NCBI GenBank assembly: GCA_030654015.1
Contig: JAURYI010000003.1
Coordinates: 1-57,654, forward strand
Length of the DNA: 57,654 bases
Source: Methylococcales bacterium
Lineage (GTDB): Bacteria > Pseudomonadota > Gammaproteobacteria > Methylococcales > Methylomonadaceae
Reading direction: 5' to 3'
Positions 9,171 to 16,714 of this stretch are shown here, one piece after another (within the stretch, counting starts at the first letter, position 1; each line of letters starts with the position of its first letter). The notes beneath the pieces were generated by a model. That model was given only the letters and a program-made list of their open reading frames with translations. It made no database searches and was not told the origin of the DNA. The translations under genes were made by a program, and so were the position numbers.

Positions 9171-10136
9171 TTACGAAGCATGAGCTTCGATTTTTGAAAA
9201 GCTGGTGCTTTTTAATTCAATGTTACTGAGTGGTAATTCACTGCGCACTTGTGCCTGTGTGATGTGGCTGTTAGGTGGCACACTGTGGGTGAGCCAGACA
9301 TTACCGCCGATGGTTGAACCTTGTCCGATAGTCACGCGCCCTAAAATAGTCGCGCCTGCATAAACCACCACATCGTCTTCTACGATAGGGTGGCGGGCAT
9401 TACCTTTTACTAATGCGCCGTCTTCGTCTTTATCAAAGCGTTTCGCACCTAAAGTCACGGCTTGATATAAGCGAACGTGTCGCCCGATAACGGCTGTTTC
9501 ACCGATGACAACACCTGTGCCGTGGTCGATAAAGAAGCTGTCACCGATTTTTGCACCCGGATGAATGTCGATACCCGTTGCCGAATGAGCAAGCTCGGTT
9601 ATCATGCGGGCAATCATCGGTGCGCCTAATGCGTACAGATTATGTGCCAGTCGGTGGTGCGTCATGGCGATAATTCCAGGGTAGCAAACTAAGGCTTCAT
9701 CAGGACTGTGAGCCGCAGGATCACCCTGATAAGCGGCGGTAATATCACTGTCCAGCAATAACCTGACACTGGGTAATTGTTCGGCAAAGGCACGGGTAAT
9801 ATGGTTGGCGACGTTATCCATGTTGTGCGTTACTGCGCGATTTTGTTCGGCAGTAAACACCAGTTCACGGCGAACCTGCTGTTGCAATGTGCGCAAGGCA
9901 GTGTCTAAGGTATGACCGACAAAATAATCAATACCTTCATCGGTAATATCAGGCAACCCTAAACGATTGGGAAACAGGGCGACACTCAAACCTTCTACTA
10001 CGCTGTGTAACTCTTTACGCTGGGGTAATTTAGGCGGTTTGTTACGACGGTGGCGGGTTTCCAATGATTTCACCCGCACTTCGCGCAACCGTGCCACTAA
10101 ATTATCTATACCCCAGTCATTGGGACTTCTTATCAT
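9171..10136 (-). CDS. cysE: Serine O-acetyltransferase (EpsC/CysE type)
   Basis: This enzyme transfers acetyl from acetyl-CoA to serine, giving O-acetylserine, the acceptor for sulfide in cysteine synthesis. The C-terminal half is a left-handed beta-helix with HPGAKIGDSFFIDHGTGVVIGETA (catalytic His in DHGTG) and later TIGGNVWLTHSVPP. The N-terminal half is helical and longer than in E. coli CysE, as in the EpsC group. An ATG five codons upstream (10151) lacks a ribosome site. ATG at 10136 has GAGG about nine bases before it, so I use that (321 residues). Serine acetyltransferase is a standard neighbour of family 2A encapsulins. Confidence 0.92.
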   Translation of the reverse strand: MIRSPNDWGIDNLVARLREVRVKSLETRHRRNKPPKLPQRKELHSVVEGLSVALFPNRLGLPDITDEGIDYFVGHTLDTALRTLQQQVRRELVFTAEQNRAVTHNMDNVANHITRAFAEQLPSVRLLLDSDITAAYQGDPAAHSPDEALVCYPGIIAMTHHRLAHNLYALGAPMIARMITELAHSATGIDIHPGAKIGDSFFIDHGTGVVIGETAVIGRHVRLYQAVTLGAKRFDKDEDGALVKGNARHPIVEDDVVVYAGATILGRVTIGQGSTIGGNVWLTHSVPPNSHITQAQVRSELPLSNIELKSTSFSKIEAHAS

Positions 10137-10163
10137 CTGCAAAAACCTCATCTACGTTCTTAT

Positions 10164-10205
10164 AAAAAAGAGGGGTTAGAGGAAAATCAAAACCTCTGCC
10201 CCCTC
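10164..10205 (-). terminator. Intrinsic terminator after sulfate-binding protein gene
   Basis: On the minus strand GAGGGGGCAGAGG pairs with CCTCTAACCCCTC and is followed by TTTTTT. It lies between the sulfate-binding protein gene and the serine acetyltransferase gene. The encapsulin operon therefore either has its own promoter or depends on read-through. Confidence 0.75.
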
Positions 10206-10233
10206 GAGGTAGGAGACAAGTAGTTACGAAAAA

Positions 10234-11244
10234 TCAATGTTGACCGTAAATCTGGTCAAATACGCCGTTATCAGCAAAATGTTTCTCCTGTGCTTTATTC
10301 CAGCCGCCAAACTGTTCAATTTTTACCAGTTCAATGGCGGGGAATTGCGCGGCATACTTGGCGGCAATGTCTTTATCCGTAGGGCGATAAAAGTTTTTGG
10401 CGATAATTTCTTGTGCTTCTTTGGTGTACAAAAATTTTAAATATTCAGTGGCGACTTCAAACGTGCCGTTTTTACGCGCTACTTTTTCAATGACGGTGAC
10501 AGGCGGTTCGGCGAGTATGCTTAATGATGGTGTAACAATTTCATATTTATCCGCGCCAAATTCGTTGATGACCAAATGGGCTTCGTTTTCCCAAGTAATC
10601 AGTACGTCACCTAGACCACGTTCGGCAAAGCTGGTGGTTGCACCCCGCGCTCCTGAATCCAATACGCCTGAGTTTTTAAATAACTTGGTGACAAAGTCTT
10701 TAGCGACGGCTTCATCATTGTTGTTGTGTTTGAGTGCATAGCCCCACGCGGCTAAATAATTCCACCGCGCACCGCCTGAGGTTTTGGGATTTGGCGTGAC
10801 GATACCCGTCCCCGTTTTAATCAAATCATCCCAATCTTTAATGGCTTTCGGGTTGCCTTTGCGGACTACAAAAACGATGGTTGAGGTATAAGGTGAGCTG
10901 TTGTTGGGTAATAAGGATTGCCAATTTTCGGGAATCAGGTTGCCGCGTTTATGCAGTTGGTCGATGTCATAAGCGATGGCGAGCGTTACCACATCAGCTT
11001 CTAAACCATCCAATACGGCACGGGCTTGTTTACCGCCGCCACCATGCGACTGATTGATAGTGACACTTTCGCCTTTGGTTTCTTGCCAGTGTTTGGCAAA
11101 TAACGGGTTGTATTCTTTATATAATTCGCGGGTAGGGTCATAAGAGACATTGAGTAGTTCTCTATCGGCGGCTTGTGCGTTGTTGCCAGCTGCCAAAATA
11201 GATAAAGTCGCCGCAAAGATAATGTGAGCAAAACGATTTTTCAT
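10234..11244 (-). CDS. sbp: Periplasmic sulfate-binding protein (Sbp/CysP)
   Basis: This 336-residue substrate-binding protein captures sulfate or thiosulfate for CysTWA. It has a Sec signal peptide ([20 protein letters not shown] ending AQA) and family motifs [17 protein letters not shown] near the mature start, [15 protein letters not shown], and [17 protein letters not shown]. The frame stays open upstream to 11454, but that stretch is an inserted repeat element. ATG at 11244 directly before the signal peptide is the real start. The permease genes are 4 kb away, across the encapsulin operon. Confidence 0.94.
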   Translation of the reverse strand: MKNRFAHIIFAATLSILAAGNNAQAADRELLNVSYDPTRELYKEYNPLFAKHWQETKGESVTINQSHGGGGKQARAVLDGLEADVVTLAIAYDIDQLHKRGNLIPENWQSLLPNNSSPYTSTIVFVVRKGNPKAIKDWDDLIKTGTGIVTPNPKTSGGARWNYLAAWGYALKHNNNDEAVAKDFVTKLFKNSGVLDSGARGATTSFAERGLGDVLITWENEAHLVINEFGADKYEIVTPSLSILAEPPVTVIEKVARKNGTFEVATEYLKFLYTKEAQEIIAKNFYRPTDKDIAAKYAAQFPAIELVKIEQFGGWNKAQEKHFADNGVFDQIYGQH

Positions 11245-11298
11245 AATTAATTCCTGTGTTTGTAGATTGTTAGTTGCTCTCGTTCCCACGCAGCGCGT

Positions 11299-11506
11299 CA
11301 CTGCCATTAAGTTAAGCCAGATTGTCGATAATAACCGCGTAGCGGTGAAATGGTTGTAGCAACAAAATATAAATACAATCAAGCCCCGTAGGGGTGAAAT
11401 GTTTGTTCTCGTCCAACATTTCACCCCTACGGGGTTATGAAATCGTCTAAACATCTTGGCTACAAATATTTCACCCCGCTGGGGTTTTCTTAACTTAATG
11501 GCAGTG
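11299..11506. mobile_element. 208-bp MITE-like element with 17-bp TIRs and 11-bp target duplication
   Basis: The ends are perfect 17-bp inverted repeats, CACTGCCATTAAGTTAA at 11299-11315 and its complement at 11490-11506. They are flanked by the direct repeat ACGCAGCGCGT (11288-11298 and 11507-11517). Removing the element restores a GTTCCCACGC...GCGTGGGAAC palindrome of the kind found elsewhere in this cluster. It encodes no transposase. Inside is a hairpin with a perfect 20-bp stem (11384-11403 with 11415-11434). The long target duplication and the end sequence recall the IS4 group; that link is from memory. It sits 55 bp upstream of the sulfate-binding protein start. Confidence 0.85.
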
Positions 11507-11540
11507 ACGCAGCGCGTGGGAACTAGGTTAATAATTAGGT

Positions 11541-13139
11541 TTATATCTTGCCGTCGCCAAACGCATTCAGCGACACTTCAAAGTAGAAAAAATTACTGGC
11601 TTGTGACGTGTATGGCCCTGTAGCCGTGTTAGATTTATCTTGTGCGCGAGTAAAACTACCTGGTTCAAAACGCCCATAACTGGTCGTCAAGTCCACATAA
11701 GGATTGACTTTGTAGCGCACGCGAAGATCGATTTCGTGTCCTAAGAAGTTACCGCTTCTGCCTGTTCTATCCTGCAATCCCGCTCTCGCCCATGCCGCTG
11801 TTTCATTTTCCAACCAATAAGCGTTATAGCCTGCATCGACTTTCAAATCCTGATAAGGTGTAAATTCGATTCTGGCTTTAGGCGCGTGGATGTTATCCCA
11901 TGAGAAATAGTCATTGCGTGACCACGGCTGATTAAAGCCGTAAAAGGCATCAACCCGTTGATTTGTGCCATCAGTTGCCGTGCTGTTAGGCACTTTATCG
12001 CCTGTACCATAGCCATAAAATAAACTCGCTCTGGGTTTCCAATCGTGATCGAAGGTGTAACCGACTTCCAAGGCGTAAGCGAGTGCGTCCTGCTGCAATA
12101 ATTTCTCTTGCTGAGTGGTAACGGTTCGTCTTACACCATTGACTGTTGTGGTATTACTGACCGCTCTGGTGACACCATAACGTCCAAATTGTTTGGTGAA
12201 GTTGGCATCAAAATCAAAACCCGTGTTAGGAATAACACCATAGACACGCAAACTAGGGGAATAAATCTCCTGATTGTTTTTACGCGCTGAAACCACAGGG
12301 TTATAAGGGTCGCCATTCACGCTGCGCCCAAAGAAATACGGTTGAAAAGTGATGTACTGCGACAGTTGCTTGAGACTTAACACGCCGCCATAAAACCAAG
12401 TGTCCGTATCTGGCTCATCAAATTGGTATTTCAAACGGGTGACGGGATGAAACGCAAAGGTATCCAAATCCCAGTCATTTTGTTTTTTGCCGAAGTGAAC
12501 GCGATAACCTTCAAAATTATTGGTGGTGTTACGAAATTCGTTAGTGGCAATAAAGCGTCTATCCACCAATTCTAATGCCTGACGACCTGCGCGAATGCTT
12601 AACGGACGGTTATTACCCAGTGCATTTTTGAAATACAACTCGCCATAGCCTTGAATCAATTCAAACTCGTTGACATCGGCATTGGTTGTTTCATACAAAT
12701 CGTTGTAACTGCGCGAATCTTGAAACTCGACCACAAAACGAAACGGATCAAGAATATCTTTAACGCCCAAATAAGCGCGGGTTCTCAGCAAAAACAAATT
12801 ATCGGGATCGGCGCGAAAGGTTGAACCGTTAGCTTGCGCAGGTGTAGTACGATAATCATTTTCTCGATATTCGTAACGAGTGCGATGATCTAAACCCACA
12901 TCTAACCATTCCACATTCCGAAATTCTTGGTGCGTTTTACTTAAGTTGCGTACATAAGTGGGGGGATCAGGAATAGGTTCAACGCGATAACCGCGCGTTT
13001 TAACATAGTAATCTTCGGCACTTGCCAAGCTGGGCAATACCAATAACAAACCTAATAGAGTGCTTGCCGTGCGGTTAATCGAACTAGGTGGAATCTTATG
13101 AAGCGCGTTTGATAGTGCGTTTCGCTGGAAATGTTTCAT
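11541..13139 (-). CDS. AlgE-like outer-membrane channel (alginate-export family)
   Basis: This 532-residue protein has an N-terminal signal sequence (cleaved near LPSLASA) and alternating amphipathic strands with many aromatic residues. It ends in [16 protein letters not shown], as expected of an 18-stranded barrel of the alginate-export (AlgE-like) superfamily. Recognisable stretches are [36 protein letters not shown] and [15 protein letters not shown]. No alginate genes are nearby. Instead it precedes the sulfate-binding protein gene and shares a 63-bp upstream element with cysTWA. I infer a channel for sulfate or an organosulfur compound made under sulfur limitation. Substrate is unproven. 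Confidence 0.8.
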   Translation of the reverse strand: MKHFQRNALSNALHKIPPSSINRTASTLLGLLLVLPSLASAEDYYVKTRGYRVEPIPDPPTYVRNLSKTHQEFRNVEWLDVGLDHRTRYEYRENDYRTTPAQANGSTFRADPDNLFLLRTRAYLGVKDILDPFRFVVEFQDSRSYNDLYETTNADVNEFELIQGYGELYFKNALGNNRPLSIRAGRQALELVDRRFIATNEFRNTTNNFEGYRVHFGKKQNDWDLDTFAFHPVTRLKYQFDEPDTDTWFYGGVLSLKQLSQYITFQPYFFGRSVNGDPYNPVVSARKNNQEIYSPSLRVYGVIPNTGFDFDANFTKQFGRYGVTRAVSNTTTVNGVRRTVTTQQEKLLQQDALAYALEVGYTFDHDWKPRASLFYGYGTGDKVPNSTATDGTNQRVDAFYGFNQPWSRNDYFSWDNIHAPKARIEFTPYQDLKVDAGYNAYWLENETAAWARAGLQDRTGRSGNFLGHEIDLRVRYKVNPYVDLTTSYGRFEPGSFTRAQDKSNTATGPYTSQASNFFYFEVSLNAFGDGKI

Positions 13140-13210
13140 AAATGTACTCTCTTCAGTTTAGTGACGAAGTTTTAAAAAACAACTTCTTCTTTCTTGTTGA
13201 GGCACATCAT

Positions 13211-13273
13211 AAACAGCTTGATTTTGTTAAGAAAACGATGATATTCGATAGCTGGGTCTAATAATTAGATATA
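13211..13273 (-). promoter_or_regulatory. Conserved upstream element of porin gene, shared with cysTWA
   Basis: This is the partner of 6141-6203: same orientation and gap-free, with a 41-base core (13233-13273) that differs at five positions, all clustered in the centre. It ends 72 bp upstream of the porin start. Confidence 0.7.
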
Positions 13274-13382
13274 CCAATATTTCGCTATCAAAAGAGCGGG
13301 GCAGGCGCGGCTATTGAAACGTAACAGCACACGCTGAAAAAAGTTATAATGTTAAGTTTTTAACACTCAAGAGGATAATAAT

Positions 13383-14051
13383 ATGAATGAAAATTGGATA
13401 GCTCCCTCAATTCTGTCTGCTAACTTTGCTAAATTGGGCGAAGAAGTTGATAACGTGTTAGCGGCTGGTGCGGATGTTGTGCATTTTGATGTCATGGATA
13501 ATCACTTTGTACCTAACCTGACTATCGGGCCATTAGTGTGTGAAGCCTTAAGAAAACACGGTGTCACTGCACCGATTGACGTGCATTTAATGGTTGAACC
13601 CGTAGACCGTTTGATTCCTGATTTTGCCAAAGCAGGCGCAAGCATCATCACCTTCCACCCTGAAGCATCAATCCATATCGACCGCACTTTGCAGTTGATT
13701 AAAGACAACGGCTGTCAAGCGGGCTTGGTATTCAACCCAGCAACGCCATTAAGCCATTTAGATTACGTCATGGACAAAGTGGACATTATTTTATTGATGT
13801 CAGTCAACCCCGGTTTTGGCGGTCAATCGTTCATTCCATCGGCATTAGACAAACTGCGTCAAGTCAGAAAATTGATTGATGCCAGCGGTCGTAACATCCG
13901 TTTAGAAATCGACGGCGGCGTTAAAACCGACAACATCCGCGCAATTAAAGCGGCAGGTGCAGATACATTCGTTGCAGGTTCAGCGATTTTCAGCCAACCT
14001 GATTATAAGAAAGTCATTGATGAAATGCGTGCGGAATTAGCATTAGCGTAA
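13383..14051 (+). CDS. rpe: Ribulose-phosphate 3-epimerase
   Basis: This 222-residue TIM barrel interconverts ribulose-5-phosphate and xylulose-5-phosphate in the pentose phosphate, Calvin or ribulose-monophosphate routes. Family motifs are [33 protein letters not shown] (metal ligands), [10 protein letters not shown] and [10 protein letters not shown]. Length is standard. AAGAGG precedes the ATG by 8 bases. A strong terminator follows at 14163-14197. Confidence 0.97.
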   Translation: MNENWIAPSILSANFAKLGEEVDNVLAAGADVVHFDVMDNHFVPNLTIGPLVCEALRKHGVTAPIDVHLMVEPVDRLIPDFAKAGASIITFHPEASIHIDRTLQLIKDNGCQAGLVFNPATPLSHLDYVMDKVDIILLMSVNPGFGGQSFIPSALDKLRQVRKLIDASGRNIRLEIDGGVKTDNIRAIKAAGADTFVAGSAIFSQPDYKKVIDEMRAELALA

Positions 14052-14067
14052 TTCGCTGGTGTGATTT

Positions 14068-14148
14068 GTAGGTTGGGTTGCGGCTCTTTCGCAACCCAAC
14101 AAATATCAGAGAATGTTGGGTTGCCAAAAAGACGGCAACCCAACCTAC
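14068..14148. repeat. 81-bp two-hairpin repeat, copy 1
   Basis: Two hairpins with arms GGTTGGGTTGC / GCAACCCAAC and TTGGGTTGCC / GGCAACCCAA are joined by an AATATCAGAGAATG linker. The whole 81 bp recurs in inverted orientation at 15586-15666, on the other side of the secreted-protein gene. A single hairpin of the same type is at 37451-37483. Confidence 0.8.
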
Positions 14149-14162
14149 GCAGCTGACAATAC

Positions 14163-14197
14163 AAGGCTATAAAGAGTCACTCTTTATAGCCTTTTTT
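14163..14197 (+). terminator. Intrinsic terminator of rpe
   Basis: AAGGCTATAAAGAG pairs perfectly with CTCTTTATAGCCTT around a 3-base loop, and TTTT follows on the plus strand. Confidence 0.85.
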
Positions 14198-14680
14198 ATG
14201 CGTGCTTATCGCGTAAAAATATTAACTCTCCAGCCCCGCTTAAATTCAATCCATATTGAAAATGTGTAGTTTGACTGTTTGCAAAATCACTATTATGGGT
14301 GCGCAATACGTTTGATTATTACGACCTACGAGCCTGATTTTCTCTTTCATTAAATTCCTTTATAAACAAAAACTTATATCTTAATGGGTATTTTTAATAT
14401 CCATTGTATACCCATAAATACTCCATTTTTAATCATTGATTTTTGTAAGTTTTTGGATGAAAGTATATATGGATTTTAGGAAGGGTTTTTTCAGTTTAGA
14501 TGGGTTGACATTCATCATAATCATTCAGATATACACAGTTGAGACAAAGCCCGTTTGTAAAATTCAATCAAGTTATAAGCTGTTTAGCAAGAAAACAAAC
14601 AGGAAACAGCTCACCAAGTTTTTTGCATAAAAGGCTAACGCCTTTTAATGAATCAATTATTAGAAACTAGGAGAAGTGTT
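14198..14680. other. Long leader/promoter region of secreted-protein gene
   Basis: This stretch is AT-rich with no credible gene. It contains the 43-bp motif at 14385-14427 and a small hairpin AAAAGGC / GCCTTTT at about 14630-14647 just before the ribosome-binding site of the next gene. Confidence 0.5.
14385..14427. promoter_or_regulatory. 43-bp motif shared with 25454-25496
   Basis: 37 of 43 positions match without gaps, starting TGGGTATTTTTAATATCCA and ending AATACnCCATT. Inside are inverted copies of a TGGGTAT / ATACCCA unit. Both copies lie upstream of genes for exported proteins, so a common regulator is plausible. Confidence 0.55.
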
Positions 14681-15568
14681 ATGAAAACGTTTACACACAA
14701 GACATTATCAATCGCGATAGGGTTGGTTGCGATGTTGGCGATTGGTGGCTCAGTTCTTGCCGCTGGTCAGTCTGGTACGACTCTCGCAGGGTATAAAACT
14801 ATAGACATCTGTGAAGTTACACCCGCATCATCTACAGTCCCAGCCGTGTGGCGTTACTCAGGTGAAATTTCGGTCTGGAACGAAGGTGCGATAAATACGA
14901 TAGGACTTAAAATCACAGACTTTATAGAGTACAAAACTGGTAATAAATGGGTTAAGGGATACAATATGCCTGTCACGCCTTCTGATTTTGGGGAAATTAC
15001 TGCGGGTACTACTCAGGAAACAGCAACCGTGTTTAGATATACCTATGAGGATGATGCGTTGCCTGGTACTATCCGAAATAACGCATCTATTACCATCATG
15101 AATCATTCAGGTAACTTGAATAAACCATTCGGTCCCAATCCGAAGGCTACTTTCTTTGGAGTGGTGTTGCCCTGTCCAAAAGATATTGGCTGTACTTACA
15201 CGATTGGATATTGGGGAGCAAAACCAGGCGTTATTTGGCCCAGCGATTATGATCGAAACGCAACATTCTACTCTAGCCCTTACACATGGGGAGACATTCT
15301 CCCAAATATTAATGAGGGTGGTAACAGCAACGGCTATTATCAACTTGCAAGACAGTACATTGGAGCTGTGCTAAATCAAGCGAATGGTGCGCCTGTACCT
15401 TCAGGAGTCCAAGATACTCTTGACGAAGCAAAAACGTTTTTTAAAACCAAAACACCAGCTGATTGCCCTTCAGCCAGTTCTTGCGGCCGACAAAAAACTT
15501 TAGCTGGAATACTAGATACATATAATAATGGTCTTTATGAAGGTGGTCCAGCGCATTGTGAAGAATAG
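14681..15568 (+). CDS. Secreted protein of unknown function with CTYTIGYW motif
   Basis: This 295-residue protein has a clear signal peptide (MKTFTHKTLSIAIGLVAMLA, cleaved near VLAAG). The mature part has a beta-rich domain and then CTYTIGYWGAKPGVIWP. The latter resembles the C-x-x-x-x-GYWKxHPxxWP motif of several secreted proteins of unknown role. Six or more cysteines suggest disulfides. An upstream in-frame ATG (14648) exists, but GGAGAAG just before 14681 and the signal peptide fix the start. The gene is flanked by inverted copies of an 81-bp repeat and by no functional partner, so it may be a separately acquired unit. I cannot assign a function. Confidence 0.75.
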   Translation: MKTFTHKTLSIAIGLVAMLAIGGSVLAAGQSGTTLAGYKTIDICEVTPASSTVPAVWRYSGEISVWNEGAINTIGLKITDFIEYKTGNKWVKGYNMPVTPSDFGEITAGTTQETATVFRYTYEDDALPGTIRNNASITIMNHSGNLNKPFGPNPKATFFGVVLPCPKDIGCTYTIGYWGAKPGVIWPSDYDRNATFYSSPYTWGDILPNINEGGNSNGYYQLARQYIGAVLNQANGAPVPSGVQDTLDEAKTFFKTKTPADCPSASSCGRQKTLAGILDTYNNGLYEGGPAHCEE

Positions 15569-15585
15569 ATAAACTCGTAAGTCGT

Positions 15586-15666
15586 GTAAGTTGGGTTGCC
15601 ATCTTTTTGGCAACCCAACATTCTCTGAGATTTTTAGGGTTGCAAAAGAACCGCAACCCAATTCAC
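15586..15666. repeat. 81-bp two-hairpin repeat, copy 2 (inverted)
   Basis: This is the inverted counterpart of 14068-14148, somewhat diverged in one hairpin. It lies between two convergent genes and probably also acts as a bidirectional terminator. Confidence 0.8.
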
Positions 15667-15672
15667 ACAGTT

Positions 15673-16686
15673 TTAATATCCCTCAGGAAACTGCATGGTC
15701 ATACAATGCAAACTGCCGTATTGGTGTACCAATGGGCGGCAGGGGATGGCGATGATGTGGTGTGTTGGAAATACTTTGCCTATGCGCTCCAACGCAACTG
15801 CGTCATTATCATCACCATAGACAGGCATCAATACCGCGTGGTTGATGATTAAAAAGTTGGCGTAATTGGCGGGCAGTTGTTCGCCGTCTTCATCAACGAT
15901 GGTTTTAGGTAGCGGTAACGGAACGAGGTTGTAAGGTTCGTCTGTCGGGGTGCGCAATACTTGTAACTGCATTTCCATCAGTTTTAAGCTGTCGTAATTG
16001 ACGTTCTGCGCATCATCACAACTGGTGTAGGCGATGGTGTTCGCTGTGCAGAAGCGCGCTAAGGTGTCGATGTGGGCATCGGTGTCGTCACCCGGTAAAT
16101 TGGGCTGATCTATCCATAGCACCCGTTTTGCACCTAGCTGCTGTGCTAAGACTTGTTCAATGTCTTGTTGGCTTAAGCCTTTATTTCTGTTTGGATTTAA
16201 TAGACATTGACGGGTAGTCAGAATGGTTCCCATGCCGTCGCTTTCGATGCTGCCTCCTTCTAATATAAAGTCGATGTCGTGGTGGCTTTTGCCTTTGAAT
16301 GGCTTGGAATTAGCCAGTTTATTATTCAGGGCGTTGTCGTCGCTGTAGTTATATTTTTCGCCCCAGCCGTTAAATTTAAAATTAAGATGGGTAATTACCC
16401 CGTCTTTTTCCATGCTTAAAAAAGCGGTATCACGCACCCAGATGTCGTTGACGGGGGCATGAATAAAATCAATATCTTCGGGTTGACTCACTAAGGTTTC
16501 AATGTGTTTTTGATGTCGCTCATCACGACACACAATCATCAATCGCTGGTATTGCGTGATGGTGTCAGCGATGATGCTGTACGTTTGTTCCACAGATTCA
16601 AGACGATTACTAAAATCACCTGTCGCATGAGGCCATGCAATTAATACGGCAGATTGTTTTTCCCATTCAGCTGGAAATCGGTTCAT
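15673..16686 (-). CDS. aguA: Agmatine deiminase / peptidylarginine deiminase family enzyme
   Basis: This 337-residue guanidino-group-modifying enzyme most likely hydrolyses agmatine to N-carbamoylputrescine and ammonia, on the way to putrescine. Conserved parts are RFPAEWEKQSAVLIAWPH, VNDIWVRDTAF, ILEGGSIESDG, DDTDAHIDTLARF and the C-terminal active-site cysteine in YGSLHC. The frame extends 24 codons further upstream into recN, but AAGGAC ahead of ATG 16686 and the conserved start MNRFPAEW favour this one. No N-carbamoylputrescine amidohydrolase gene is visible nearby. Confidence 0.9.
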   Translation of the reverse strand: MNRFPAEWEKQSAVLIAWPHATGDFSNRLESVEQTYSIIADTITQYQRLMIVCRDERHQKHIETLVSQPEDIDFIHAPVNDIWVRDTAFLSMEKDGVITHLNFKFNGWGEKYNYSDDNALNNKLANSKPFKGKSHHDIDFILEGGSIESDGMGTILTTRQCLLNPNRNKGLSQQDIEQVLAQQLGAKRVLWIDQPNLPGDDTDAHIDTLARFCTANTIAYTSCDDAQNVNYDSLKLMEMQLQVLRTPTDEPYNLVPLPLPKTIVDEDGEQLPANYANFLIINHAVLMPVYGDDNDAVALERIGKVFPTHHIIAIPCRPLVHQYGSLHCMTMQFPEGY

Positions 16687-16714
16687 GATTATTGTCCTTA
16701 GGTTGGTGTTGTCA

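Noticed and set aside
11245-11454. 70-codon N-terminal extension of the sulfate-binding protein frame
   Set aside because: It runs through a mobile element and palindromic repeats. The signal peptide and start are at 11244.
11281-11520. Possible CRISPR-like or REP array
   Set aside because: The repeats are nested palindromes explained by one MITE-like insertion; there are no regular spacers.
11541-13139. Alginate secretion locus
   Set aside because: No alginate polymerase, epimerase or acetylase genes are present. Context and upstream element point to sulfur uptake instead.
14436-14630. Small open frame upstream of the secreted-protein gene
   Set aside because: AT-rich leader with no ribosome site. 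It overlaps probable regulatory sequence.
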